DNA of 64,000 nt, taken from positions 186,001 through 250,000 of the forward strand of contig NZ_FXZM01000004.1 in the NCBI RefSeq assembly GCF_900169175.1, given 5' to 3'. The notes under the pieces were generated by a model that had not been told where the DNA came from, searched no databases, and was given only the letters and a program-made list of their open reading frames with translations. Positions 7,607 to 16,100 of the stretch are shown here, in pieces (position 1 is the stretch's first letter; every line of letters begins with the position of its first letter). The position numbers were made by a program, and so were the translations under genes. The stretch comes from Brevibacterium jeotgali. GTDB lineage: Bacteria; Actinomycetota; Actinomycetes; Actinomycetales; Brevibacteriaceae.

Positions 7607-9109
7607 ATGACCACACCTGCGCAGACCGCAGTCGCTGCGACTCCGGAGGGGTCGCAGCTCGCCCGCATCGGACGGCGACGACAGCGGAAGTCGTTCATCG
7701 CGAGCATCGTCGGCCAGCTCCTCGAATGGTACGAGTGGAGCGCCTATGCGGTCTTCGCGCCGTTCATCGCCCTCGCCCTCTTCAACCCCGACGATGCGGT
7801 GTCGGGCCTGCTGGCGACGTTCGGCGTCTTCGCGATCGGATTCCTCTTCCGGCCCCTGGGCGGCATCGTGTTCGGCCGCATCGCGGACCGCCGCGGCCGC
7901 CGGTTCGTCCTCGTCACGACGATGCTCATGATGGCCGGTGCGTCCGTGGCGATCGGTCTGCTGCCGACCTTCGAGTCGATCGGGCTCGCCGCCTCGCTCC
8001 TCCTGCTGCTGGCCCGCATCATCCAGGGCTTCGCCCACGGGGGCGAGTCCGCGACCGCGAACTCCTACGTCGCGGAGATCGCGCCGGCCCGCCGGCGGGG
8101 GCTCTGGGGATCGGCCGTCTTCATGACGATCTTCGGAGGTGCGTTCCTCGCCTTCGTGGTGGGAGGCGTCATCACGGGCGCACTCTCCGAGCCCCAGGTG
8201 CAGGCGTGGGGCTGGCGCATCCCGTTCCTGCTGGGAGCGGTGCTGGCCGTCGTCGCGCTGTGGCTGCGCATCGGCATGGTCGAATCGCAGGTCTTCCAGG
8301 AGGGCGCGGACGACGAAGACACCGGTGCCGATCTGGTCGATTCCGAGACCGGTCGTTCCGAGGCCGGTCGTTCCGAGACCGGCAGCGCCGGTGCCCCCGG
8401 CTCCACCGCCGGGGACCAGACGGCTGACCCCACAGCCGAGGCCGTGGTCGGGCTGGCCGACCGCGTCGCCGCCCGAGACGGGCTGGGAGCGGACTCATTC
8501 TCCGCGGACACGCTCAAGCCGCTCAGCCCGGCGCTGTCGATCGTGCTGATCTTCTTCCTGGTCTCCGGTGTCGCCGCGAGCAACTACACGTGGACGTCCT
8601 ACGTCTCGACCTACGCACAGACGCAGGAGGGCATGAGCCCGAGCGGTGCGTACTGGGCGCTCGTCGCCGCGCTGCTCGTCGGGCTCGCCTCGCTTCCCTT
8701 CTGGGGTGCGGTGTCCGACCGGTGGGGTCGGAAGCCCGTACTGTACGTCTTCACCGTCGGCACCATCGTCACGGTCTTCCCCCTCATGGGCTTCATCGAT
8801 GCCCGTCCCTGGACGCTGTTCGCAGCGACGTCGGTCGCGCTGTTCCTGCTGTCCGCGGGTGCGGCGCTGCTGGCGAGCGTCATGGCGGAGACGTTCCCCA
8901 CCGCCAGCCGCACGGCGAAGATCGGCTTCGCCTACTCGATGGCGACGGCCGTGTTCGGCGGCACGACCCCGTACGTGAACGAGCTGGCGGTGAGCCAGGG
9001 CGTCCCGTGGGCCTCGAACCTCTTCATCGCCTTCGCCGCGGCGCTCGCCCTGTGGGCCGCATGGCGCCTGCCCGAGCGCAGGGGGATCGACCTCACGATC
9101 GTGCGGTGA
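7607..9109 (+). CDS. MFS transporter, metabolite:H+ symporter (MHS) family
   Basis: 500 residues from ATG 7607, with GGAGG eight bases upstream. Twelve membrane segments are expected. GQLLEWYEWSAYAVFAPF at the first segment and the loop RPLGGIVFGRIADRRGRR are hallmarks of MHS permeases such as those for 2-oxoglutarate, citrate, proline/betaine and shikimate. The central cytoplasmic loop is enlarged by about 80 residues of Gly/Ser/Asp/Glu-rich sequence with a repeated SETGRSE unit. The likely substrate is a carboxylate or a related small metabolite, but the sequence does not say which. A nested hairpin (9127-9182) separates it from the convergent EEP gene. Confidence 0.8.
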   Translation: MTTPAQTAVAATPEGSQLARIGRRRQRKSFIASIVGQLLEWYEWSAYAVFAPFIALALFNPDDAVSGLLATFGVFAIGFLFRPLGGIVFGRIADRRGRRFVLVTTMLMMAGASVAIGLLPTFESIGLAASLLLLLARIIQGFAHGGESATANSYVAEIAPARRRGLWGSAVFMTIFGGAFLAFVVGGVITGALSEPQVQAWGWRIPFLLGAVLAVVALWLRIGMVESQVFQEGADDEDTGADLVDSETGRSEAGRSETGSAGAPGSTAGDQTADPTAEAVVGLADRVAARDGLGADSFSADTLKPLSPALSIVLIFFLVSGVAASNYTWTSYVSTYAQTQEGMSPSGAYWALVAALLVGLASLPFWGAVSDRWGRKPVLYVFTVGTIVTVFPLMGFIDARPWTLFAATSVALFLLSAGAALLASVMAETFPTASRTAKIGFAYSMATAVFGGTTPYVNELAVSQGVPWASNLFIAFAAALALWAAWRLPERRGIDLTIVR

Positions 9110-9126
9110 GGCTCGCCCACGAGCGT

Positions 9127-9182
9127 GACGGCGCGGCGCCCGGCGAGGTGGAGGCTTCCACCCGTGCAGGCGCCGCGCCGTC
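9127..9182. terminator. Nested hairpin between convergent genes
   Basis: Outer arms 9127-9140 and 9169-9182 pair over 14 bases; inner arms 9147-9152 and 9157-9162 pair as well. It lies between the stops of the MHS transporter (+) and the EEP gene (-), as expected of a bidirectional terminator. Confidence 0.7.
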
Positions 9183-9188
9183 GTCAGG

Positions 9189-10109
9189 TCACTCCGCAGC
9201 GGGGAACGCGAACCGGGTCTCGACCACCTGATGGTCGGAGGGGAACCTGTTCCCGCGGTGGTCCGGGATGAGATCGCATGCTCCGCCCACGTCCTCGAAA
9301 CCGGGTTCCACCAGACCTTCGGCGGTGCAGCCGCGCATGACGCTGTCCTTGACGGTGAGCCCGCGGGAGAAGATGAAGTCGATCCGGTCGCGCGGCTCCG
9401 CGCCGTCGGTGCGCCCGTCCTCCGGCTTCTGCGCGTGCCCGGCGTGGGTGAGCGGTTCGATGGGTGACCAGGTGTCGGCCGGGCTGAGGAGGGCGTCTGG
9501 GTGCACCTGCCGGAACGAGTCGACGAAGCCGGCCTCGAGCAGTGCATCGGTCGACGCCCAGCGGATGTCGGGCCGGTCCTCGCGGTCCCTCCAGTCCCCG
9601 GTGGCGGGGGCGTTGAAGTCTCCGCACACGACCACCGGGAGTGCACCGCGGGGCTGCTGCGCGAGGATCCGCTCCGTCTCCCGGAGCACCGCACGGATCT
9701 GCTCGACGCGCGGCTCCTCCTCGTAGTCCGCGGTCGCCTGCCCCTCGCCCGCGAGCGCCCGGTAGGGAGCGTACGGGTAGGGAGCGAGGTGCACCGACCA
9801 GACCAGCACCTCGCCCTGGCCCGGGACCGGCTCCACGAGCGCGGCCTGAGCGTACGGAAGGGTCGTCGTCCTCACGGGTGTGAGCGGGGCGGAGCTCACG
9901 ACGGCGGTGTCCCAGCCGTGCTGTGCGTGGAATGCTCCGAGTCTGGCGGCGAGGTTCTCCGCCGCCGTGCCCCAGCACTCCTGCATCGCGAGGACATGTG
10001 CGGGGTGCTGCGCTGCGATCGCGTACTGCTTCTCCTGTCCGTAGTCGACCTCGCGTCCGCCGTACCAGACGTTCCATGTCTGCAGCGTGAACTCGTCGTC
10101 CTGAGTCAT
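9189..10109 (-). CDS. Endonuclease/exonuclease/phosphatase (EEP) family protein
   Basis: 306 residues from ATG 10109, with AGAGGA just upstream. It carries the EEP-fold motifs: QTWNVW at the start, MQE (metal-binding Glu) near residue 45, WSVHLAPYPYAPYR, VVCGDFNAP (Asp/Asn catalytic pair), RIDFIFSRG and PSDHQVVE (catalytic His). No signal peptide, so it acts in the cytoplasm. The family cleaves phosphodiester or phosphomonoester bonds in nucleic acids, phospholipids or sugars. It lies 118 bases downstream of the HAD gene on the same strand, at the end of the ABC importer operon, which suggests a small phosphate ester as substrate rather than DNA. Confidence 0.8.
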   Translation of the reverse strand: MTQDDEFTLQTWNVWYGGREVDYGQEKQYAIAAQHPAHVLAMQECWGTAAENLAARLGAFHAQHGWDTAVVSSAPLTPVRTTTLPYAQAALVEPVPGQGEVLVWSVHLAPYPYAPYRALAGEGQATADYEEEPRVEQIRAVLRETERILAQQPRGALPVVVCGDFNAPATGDWRDREDRPDIRWASTDALLEAGFVDSFRQVHPDALLSPADTWSPIEPLTHAGHAQKPEDGRTDGAEPRDRIDFIFSRGLTVKDSVMRGCTAEGLVEPGFEDVGGACDLIPDHRGNRFPSDHQVVETRFAFPAAE

Positions 10110-10227
10110 GCGGTCCTCTCCTCTCGCGTGCATCCGGGTCGTCCGGACTCGTTGCTGTGCACCTGTCGTTCGGCGCGTCGGTCGCCCTGGTGCGTCGGCC
10201 GCACCGGAGCATCTGTCGTCGTGTCCG

Positions 10228-10938
10228 TCATGCGGGGGAGGCCGGGGCCCACGGACCGCTCACGGCGATCCGGCCGCGGCCGCTCTCATGCGCCTGCACC
10301 TCGCAGTCGAGATCCCCGAGGTCCCGCAGCCGGAGGTCGACGGGCAGGGATGCGTCGGGATCATCGTTCACTCCGATGACCGTGCATCCGGCCGCTCGGC
10401 CGGCGGCCGCACCCGGGCTCGAATCCTCGAGCACGAGCACGTCGACGGCGTCGACGCCGAGCCACCGTGCGGCCAGCAGATACGGGTCCGGTGCCGGTTT
10501 GCCCCGCCTGACGTCCTCGATCGTCACGATCGCGTCGAAGAGGTCGATGATGCCGACCCGCCGCAGCAGCCCGTGGACGTCGTGGCGCCGGCCGTTGCTC
10601 GCGACGGCGATGGGCACGGCGCCCGCCAGCGAGCGCACGAGCTCCGGCGCAGCGGGCATGGGGTCAGCGAGGCCGGCGAGCGCGGCGCTGTAGGCGGCGT
10701 CGACCTCGGCGACGGAGGGGGGAGACCGCCGCGCAGCGGCTGGGCGCTGACCGCACGCCGCGTGGACTCGGCCCAGCTCCACCGCAGCTTCCTGCGACGC
10801 CATGCCGCGGAGGGTGGACGGTGCGATCCCCTCCAGCCCCAGGTCCGCGAGGTAGCCGCCCATGAGTGACAGCCACGGAGCCTCCGAATCGACGAGCACC
10901 CCGTCGCAGTCGAAGACGACGGCGTCGAACGTCCTCAT
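10228..10938 (-). CDS. HAD-superfamily phosphatase (beta-phosphoglucomutase/phosphonatase-like)
   Basis: 236 residues. HAD subfamily I: motif 1 FDCDGVLVDSE (nucleophile Asp near residue 9), motif 2 VASNGRR, motif 3 Lys in RRGKPAPDPYLLAA, motif 4 VLEDSSPGAAAGRAAG. The ATG at 10938 overlaps the TGA of the ABC ATPase gene as ATGA, so translation is coupled and the protein almost certainly acts on the imported solute or its product. Known HADs of this class dephosphorylate sugar phosphates or hydrolyse phosphonoacetaldehyde. The substrate here is inferred only from context. Confidence 0.85.
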   Translation of the reverse strand: MRTFDAVVFDCDGVLVDSEAPWLSLMGGYLADLGLEGIAPSTLRGMASQEAAVELGRVHAACGQRPAAARRSPPSVAEVDAAYSAALAGLADPMPAAPELVRSLAGAVPIAVASNGRRHDVHGLLRRVGIIDLFDAIVTIEDVRRGKPAPDPYLLAARWLGVDAVDVLVLEDSSPGAAAGRAAGCTVIGVNDDPDASLPVDLRLRDLGDLDCEVQAHESGRGRIAVSGPWAPASPA

Positions 10939-12023
10939 GCCCACCGCCCGCCCGCCTCGCCGACCGGCAGGCGCATCGCGGGCTGACCGGTCACGCGGGT
11001 GCGGACCCGGGTCCCCGGAGGGACGGCGTGCGCGTCCGCCGATGCGAGCGATGCGGACCATTCGACGGAGTCATCGCCGGGGCGTCCCAGCCGGACCATC
11101 GTCCGTTCTCCGGTGTAGGTCTGGCGCGTCACGACGAGCTGTCCTCCCGGATCCGGGTCGACGGCCAGATCCTCCGGACGGATGAACACGACGTCGTCGC
11201 CGAGCGCATCCACGGGCAGGTCGTCCGACGCGCTCCACGATCGCGGGACGGCGACCTCGTTGATCGTCCCGACGAAGCGGCTGACGAACGGGGTGCTGGG
11301 GTGTGCGTACACCTCGTGGGGCGGTGCGTACTGCTCGATCCTGCCGGCGTTCATGACGGCGACCCGGTCGGCGATCGCGAGCGCTTCGCCCTGGTCGTGG
11401 GTGATGAAGACCGTCGTGGTGCCGAGCGCCTGCTGCACCCTGCGGATCTCGTCACGCAGCGACGAGCGCACCGCGGCGTCGAGTGCGGAGAGGGGCTCGT
11501 CGAGCAGGAGCACCTTGGGCCGAGTGGCCAGGGCCCGCGCGAGCGCGACCCTCTGCTGCTGTCCGCCGGACAGCTGGTGCGGATAGCGGTCGCCCATCCC
11601 GCCGAGTCCGCACACGTCCAGGAGTTCGTCCGTGCGGGTCCGGCGCGCGGCGCGATCGATCCGGCGGATCCGCAGGCCGTACTCGATGTTGTCGTCGACA
11701 CTGAGGTTGGGGAACAGGCTGTAGCTCTGGAAGACCATCCCCATGTCCCGCCTGCGGGGAGGCAGTCCGAGGATCGAGCGGCCGCCCACGAGCACATCGC
11801 CGCTGTCGACGGGTTCGAACCCGGCGAGGACCCGCAGGGTCGTCGTCTTCCCGCAGCCGGACGGCCCCAGGATGCTCACCATGGACCCGGCGTCGACCTC
11901 CATCGACAGATCTGTGAGGACGCTCGTGGAGCCGTAGGACTTGTGGATGCGGGAGAAGCTCACCGACATCGGCTCATCAGAGCCGGTGGCGGAGGCCCCT
12001 GCGGTCTGCACGTGCGTGCTCAT
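10935..12023 (-). CDS. ABC importer ATPase (PotA/FbpC/PhnT-like)
   Basis: 362 residues. Complete ABC ATPase: Walker A GPSGCGKTT, Q-loop VFQSYSLFPNLS, signature LSGGQQQR, Walker B VLLLDEP, H-loop ITHDQGEAL. It ends in a TOBE-like C-terminal domain of about 110 residues, as in the spermidine/putrescine, ferric-ion and 2-aminoethylphosphonate importers. ATG at 12023 overlaps the stop of the upstream permease as ATGA, and its own stop overlaps the HAD start the same way. It energises the two permeases encoded just upstream. Confidence 0.9.
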   Translation of the reverse strand: MSTHVQTAGASATGSDEPMSVSFSRIHKSYGSTSVLTDLSMEVDAGSMVSILGPSGCGKTTTLRVLAGFEPVDSGDVLVGGRSILGLPPRRRDMGMVFQSYSLFPNLSVDDNIEYGLRIRRIDRAARRTRTDELLDVCGLGGMGDRYPHQLSGGQQQRVALARALATRPKVLLLDEPLSALDAAVRSSLRDEIRRVQQALGTTTVFITHDQGEALAIADRVAVMNAGRIEQYAPPHEVYAHPSTPFVSRFVGTINEVAVPRSWSASDDLPVDALGDDVVFIRPEDLAVDPDPGGQLVVTRQTYTGERTMVRLGRPGDDSVEWSASLASADAHAVPPGTRVRTRVTGQPAMRLPVGEAGGRWA

Positions 12024-12874
12024 CGGGTGGTGGTTTCCTTCCGGGAAGCGGGGGCGGACGTCCTGCCGAAGCGCGACGCGCTGACGGTCGCGGCGGCGAG
12101 CAGGAGCCAGGTTGTGAGGCTGAGCAGCACCGACAGTGTGATCGAGCCGCGGAAGTTCGTGCTGGACAGGGTGTTGAGGTACACCGGCAGCATGGGGATG
12201 GAGAGGGTCGCCGCGACCGTGTACTCGGCGATCGACAGCGCGAACGCGTAGAACGCGGAGAACATGACGGGGCCCGCGATGTTCGGGAGGACCACGCGCC
12301 GGAGGGTGTCCGGCGTGCTCGCTCCCAGGACCGAGGACGACTCGAAGAGCGTTCGCAGCGGCAGCGTCGACAGGCCGGAGTCGATCGACCGGTAGGTGAA
12401 CGGCAGGCAGAGGACCACATACGTGCCGACCAGCACGAGCGGCAGGTCCTGTGACTGCAGCGCCGTGCTGATCTGCATGCCCACACTGCCGCGACCCTGT
12501 GAGGCGAGCCCGCGCAGGACGGCGGACAGTCCCGCGACGATCGCGATCGCGGGGATCACGAGGGGCAGGGTGCAGAGGATGCCGAGGACGGAGCGCAGCT
12601 TCGGCGCCCACAGATGGACCGCCACGACGGCCGGCACGAGCGTGCCGACGAGGACGACGACCGTGAGGGAGGCGATGACGAGGCTCCGGATGAGCGGTGC
12701 CACGATCGCTCCGGAGTCCGCGAGCCCCGTGAGGCCGTCCGTCGTGAAGGTCCCGTCCGAGCGGAAGAACGCGTAGGTGAGGGAGCTGACCTGCGGTGTG
12801 AGGATGAAGATCGCGAGCGCGATGATCGGCAGCCATGCGAGCGCACGGGTCGGTGCTGCGGCGCGGCGACTCAT
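12020..12874 (-). CDS. ABC importer permease 2
   Basis: 284 residues, six predicted membrane segments beginning at LAWLPIIALAIFILTPQVSSL. The binding-protein-dependent transport fold is visible with an EAA-like loop (ESSSVLGASTPDTLRRVVLPNIAGPVM), which contacts the ATPase. ATG 12874 overlaps the TGA of permease 1 (ATGA) and is preferred over an in-frame ATG at 12886. It pairs with permease 1 to form the channel. Family assignment is firm; solute specificity is not readable from the sequence. Confidence 0.85.
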   Translation of the reverse strand: MSRRAAAPTRALAWLPIIALAIFILTPQVSSLTYAFFRSDGTFTTDGLTGLADSGAIVAPLIRSLVIASLTVVVLVGTLVPAVVAVHLWAPKLRSVLGILCTLPLVIPAIAIVAGLSAVLRGLASQGRGSVGMQISTALQSQDLPLVLVGTYVVLCLPFTYRSIDSGLSTLPLRTLFESSSVLGASTPDTLRRVVLPNIAGPVMFSAFYAFALSIAEYTVAATLSIPMLPVYLNTLSSTNFRGSITLSVLLSLTTWLLLAAATVSASRFGRTSAPASRKETTTR

Positions 12875-13797
12875 GCGTCCAGCCATCGTGCCGTGCGCCG
12901 TGTGAGCGCGTTGAAGCCGATGAGGACGACGACGGCGATCACGCCGGTCGTGACGCCCAGCGCCATCGCGACGCCCTCGCCCCCGGTCGCGGCGGACCCG
13001 GCCAGCTGCCCGGCGATCTCCAGGGGGATCAGCGGCAGGGCGCCGGATCCGATGAGGACGGCCGCAGAGGCGTGCGTGCCGAACGCGGCGCCGAACATGA
13101 GGATCCATGCGCCGATCAGTGCGGGCGTGATGATGGGCAGGCCGACGCGGCGCCAGAACGTGAGGGAGGTGCCGCCGAGCGACGTGTTCGCCTCTCGCCA
13201 CTGCCGGCGCAGTGCGACGAAGCTGGGCAGCGTCAGCAGGATCATCGTGGGGATGAGGAAGTACTGGTACATGAGGATGAGGCCCTTCGTGCTGTAGAGC
13301 GTGAAGGTGGGGTCGACCGCGGTCACGAGCGCGATGAAGTAGCCGGTATTGCCGACGGAGACGATGAACGAGAACGCGAGCGGAACACCGCCGTCGTTCG
13401 CGAGCACACTGGAGACGACCGCGGTGAGCGAGTCGACGGCCTTCGACCGGAGTGCGGAGATTGCCCAGCTGCAGATCCCGCCGAGCAGGGCGGCCACGGT
13501 CGCCGCGACGAATGAGAGGAATAGACTGTTCTCGAGGGCGAGGAGGCGGGACCCGGAGCCGAGCGCGGCGAAGTTGCCCAGGCCGAGGGTCCGGGTCCCG
13601 GGTTCGTCCGCGGGGACCAGGAGCGAGGTCGTGGTCATCCCGATGACGGGGACCGCGAAGAACAGCGCGATGAGGACGGCGAGCGGCGCGAGGGCCGCCC
13701 ACGCCGGCGAGGGCGCGGACCCGCGCCGGCGAGGGACGGCGGCCTCGTTCCCGCTGACGGGGGCCGCGCGCGTGTGCGGAGGAGGGCTGGTGGTCAT
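12871..13797 (-). CDS. ABC importer permease 1
   Basis: 308 residues with a basic cytoplasmic N-terminus of about 30 residues and then membrane segments starting at WAALAPLAVLIALFFAVPVIG. The EAA-like loop is EANTSLGGTSLTFWRRVGLPIITPALIGAW. ATG 13797 overlaps the stop of the binding-protein gene as ATGA. All four junctions of this operon, from binding protein to HAD phosphatase, use the same 4-base overlap, so the five proteins are probably made in fixed ratio. Confidence 0.85.
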   Translation of the reverse strand: MTTSPPPHTRAAPVSGNEAAVPRRRGSAPSPAWAALAPLAVLIALFFAVPVIGMTTTSLLVPADEPGTRTLGLGNFAALGSGSRLLALENSLFLSFVAATVAALLGGICSWAISALRSKAVDSLTAVVSSVLANDGGVPLAFSFIVSVGNTGYFIALVTAVDPTFTLYSTKGLILMYQYFLIPTMILLTLPSFVALRRQWREANTSLGGTSLTFWRRVGLPIITPALIGAWILMFGAAFGTHASAAVLIGSGALPLIPLEIAGQLAGSAATGGEGVAMALGVTTGVIAVVVLIGFNALTRRTARWLDA

Positions 13798-14930
13798 CCG
13801 ACGGACTGTGCCCAGGTGTCCGCGACGACGGCCTGTTGGGACTCACGCTGCTCCTGCGACGGCAGGGGGACGTCTGCCGGGGTCTCGGGGAGCGCCGCGA
13901 GCGCTTCTTCGTCGACCGTGCCGGCATCGATCATCGCGTCGAGCCGCCCCGGCTTCACGTAGCCCTCCAGCAGGAGGTTCTGCCCCTCATCGCTGAAGAC
14001 GAACTCCTGCCAGAGGCGGGCGACGGCGGGATGCGGTGCGTCGTCGTTGACCGAGGCGGCGTAGTACGAGGAGACGGTTCCGTCCGCCGGGATGGTCGTC
14101 TGCAGATCGACGCCGCCGTCCGCGAGGTCGTCGGCCCACTGGAGAAGGAGGTAGTCCCAATTGATCACGATCGGGGTCTCACCGGTCTCCACGGTGCCGG
14201 CGACGGCCTCGGAGGGGATGAGGTTCCCGGACTCCGAGAGCTCCGCGAAGTAGTCGACGCCGGGGCTGATGTCGTCCAGCGTCCCGCCGTTGGCCAGGGA
14301 GGCGGCGAACACCGTCATGAACGACGATTCGCCGGTGGTCGGGTCACCCGGCATGGCGATCTGCCCCCTGTACTGCTCGTCGAGCAGGTCCTCGAAGGAC
14401 TCCGGGCATGTGTCGACGGCCGCGGCGTCGCAGCCGATCGCCATCGTGCCGCCGAGGTGGTTGAACCAGGTGCCCGTCTCCGACTGCATCTGATCAGGGA
14501 GGTCGTCGACCGAAGCGGGACGGTACTCCGCGAGCAGGCCCTCCGCATCGGCGCTGACGGCGAACGAGGCGCCCGTGTCGAGGTAGTCCAGCGAGGTCTC
14601 CTGGCCCTGGCGGTTCTTCACCGCGTTGACGAGGTCCTGGCTGGCACCGGTGGAGGTGTCGTTCTCGATCTCGATGCCGTACGTCTGTGAGAACGCGTCG
14701 AGCAGGCCGCCGTAGTTGGCCCAGTCCTCGTACAGGCCCATGACGTTGAGGGTGCTTTCGGACTGCGCGGCTTCGACGAGGGCGTCCATGCCCCCGCCCT
14801 CCTCGACTGAGGTCGCGGAGCGCCAGTTCGCGGACTCGTCGGATTCCGCGGCACCTCCTCCGCAGGCGGAGAGAGCGGCGATCGCGCCCAGGGAGAGCGA
14901 CGCCGTGACCAGACGGGTGTGCTTCAGCAT
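13794..14930 (-). CDS. Solute-binding lipoprotein of ABC importer (family 1, AEP/polyamine/Fe-type)
   Basis: 378 residues from ATG 14930 (AAAGG upstream). Lipoprotein signal with lipobox LSAC at about residues 20-23. The mature part has the two-lobed layout of extracellular solute-binding proteins: LNVMGLYEDWANYGGLLDAFSQTYGIEIE at the start of lobe 1, and GTVSSYYAASVNDDAPHPAVARLWQEFVFSDEGQNLLLEGYVKPGR at the end. This pattern is shared by binding proteins for 2-aminoethylphosphonate, polyamines, thiamine and ferric ion. With a HAD phosphatase and EEP enzyme downstream, a phosphonate or phosphate ester is the best guess. It is the first gene of the operon. Confidence 0.85.
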   Translation of the reverse strand: MLKHTRLVTASLSLGAIAALSACGGGAAESDESANWRSATSVEEGGGMDALVEAAQSESTLNVMGLYEDWANYGGLLDAFSQTYGIEIENDTSTGASQDLVNAVKNRQGQETSLDYLDTGASFAVSADAEGLLAEYRPASVDDLPDQMQSETGTWFNHLGGTMAIGCDAAAVDTCPESFEDLLDEQYRGQIAMPGDPTTGESSFMTVFAASLANGGTLDDISPGVDYFAELSESGNLIPSEAVAGTVETGETPIVINWDYLLLQWADDLADGGVDLQTTIPADGTVSSYYAASVNDDAPHPAVARLWQEFVFSDEGQNLLLEGYVKPGRLDAMIDAGTVDEEALAALPETPADVPLPSQEQRESQQAVVADTWAQSVG

Positions 14931-15287
14931 GAGGTGTGCCTTTCGTGTGCGCGCAGCCGTGCGGCCGGCGGTGAGGGGTGACCCGGGCTCTTCTGCGCTC
15001 GATCGACGGGCGCCGTCCCGAGAGATCCTCACTGGTGAAGATCTCCGTACAGTCACAACCTCTCCAGTGAAGATGTCGAAGAAGGGGATGGCGGGATGCC
15101 ACCGGATGAACTCTGGGTGAGGGGGTGGCACGTCGCGGAATCCGCGCTGTGCCGCGCGGAGCGACCCGCTAGCGTGGGAGGCGTCGTGCGTGCGCACGCG
15201 GCTCGGACGGCCGGATGTCGGGAAGCACGCGCTTCCGGGGCGGTCAGATCGGACGGTCCCCGGGTTCGGGACGGAGGGCAGGAAACG
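14931..15287. promoter_or_regulatory. Divergent regulatory region, importer operon / GntR gene
   Basis: Intergenic region of 357 bases holding both promoters. A direct repeat GTGAAGAT occurs at 15035-15042 and 15067-15074, exactly 32 bases (three helical turns) apart; ACTGG (15031) and CCAGT (15064) additionally form inverted half sites. This is a reasonable operator candidate for the divergent GntR protein. No clear promoter elements were identified. Confidence 0.4.
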
Positions 15288-16082
15288 ATGGAGAACGGGT
15301 CGAACGCGATGGCGGTGGGAGCGCCGGCCGCGCGCTACGAGCAGATCGCGGAGCAGGTGCGCGACTCCATCCGCTCGGGTGACCTGGCAGTGGGCCGGAG
15401 CCTCGATTCGGAAGCCGCGCTGGCACTGTCGTTCGGCGTCGCACCGGGCACAGTGCGCGAGGCGCTGCGCCTGCTCGTGGCGGAGGGGACGCTCAGCGGC
15501 CGTCGGGGCGCGCGCAAGAGTGTTCTGCGGATCCCTCGTCCGCCGGTGGCCCAGGAGGAGTTCCGGAGCTTCGCCCAGTGGGCGACCGCGCACGATCGCA
15601 CGCCGGACGGGCTGGTCATCGAGCAGGAGTGGGAGATCGCGGGGGAGGAGACCGCGCGCGCGATCACGGTGGATCCGCGCAGCAGAGTCCTCCGCGTCGT
15701 GCGAGTGCGCTCACTCGACGGGGAGAGGGTCATGGTCGAGAGGACCCGGTACCCGGAGTGGCTCGGTGAACTGGTCGAGGCGATGCCGGCGGATCTCGAA
15801 TCGGTGACCCGCGAGCTCGCCGATGTGCACGGCGTGGTCTTCGCAGGGGCCGACCATGTGTTCTCGGCGGCGGTGTGCGGTCAGCAGGACGCGATGCTGC
15901 TCGGCGTTTCGCGCGGTCGTCCGCTCCTGCGCCACCTCCGCGTGACCCGCAGCCCGTCAGGTCAGCCGCTGGAGGTGTCGGAGGACCGCTACCTCGCGAA
16001 CATCCTCACCGTCGCGATCTCGAACGGCCGGAACACGAATCCCATCAGCTGGCTTCCCGCGGACGAGTCCGACTGGCTCTGA
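15288..16082 (+). CDS. GntR-family regulator, HutC subfamily (UTRA domain)
   Basis: 264 residues from ATG 15288, behind AGGA. The N-terminal winged helix (YEQIAEQVRDSIRSGDLAVG, then APGTVREALRLLVAEGTL) is typical GntR; the remaining about 160 residues form a UTRA ligand-binding domain ending in LRHLRVTRSPSGQPLEVSEDRYL. It is divergent from the importer operon and so most likely controls it, with the imported solute or its metabolite as effector. UTRA regulators commonly sense sugar phosphates, amino acids or phosphonates. Confidence 0.85.
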   Translation: MENGSNAMAVGAPAARYEQIAEQVRDSIRSGDLAVGRSLDSEAALALSFGVAPGTVREALRLLVAEGTLSGRRGARKSVLRIPRPPVAQEEFRSFAQWATAHDRTPDGLVIEQEWEIAGEETARAITVDPRSRVLRVVRVRSLDGERVMVERTRYPEWLGELVEAMPADLESVTRELADVHGVVFAGADHVFSAAVCGQQDAMLLGVSRGRPLLRHLRVTRSPSGQPLEVSEDRYLANILTVAISNGRNTNPISWLPADESDWL

Positions 16083-16100
16083 CCGGCGCCGGCGCCGTGG

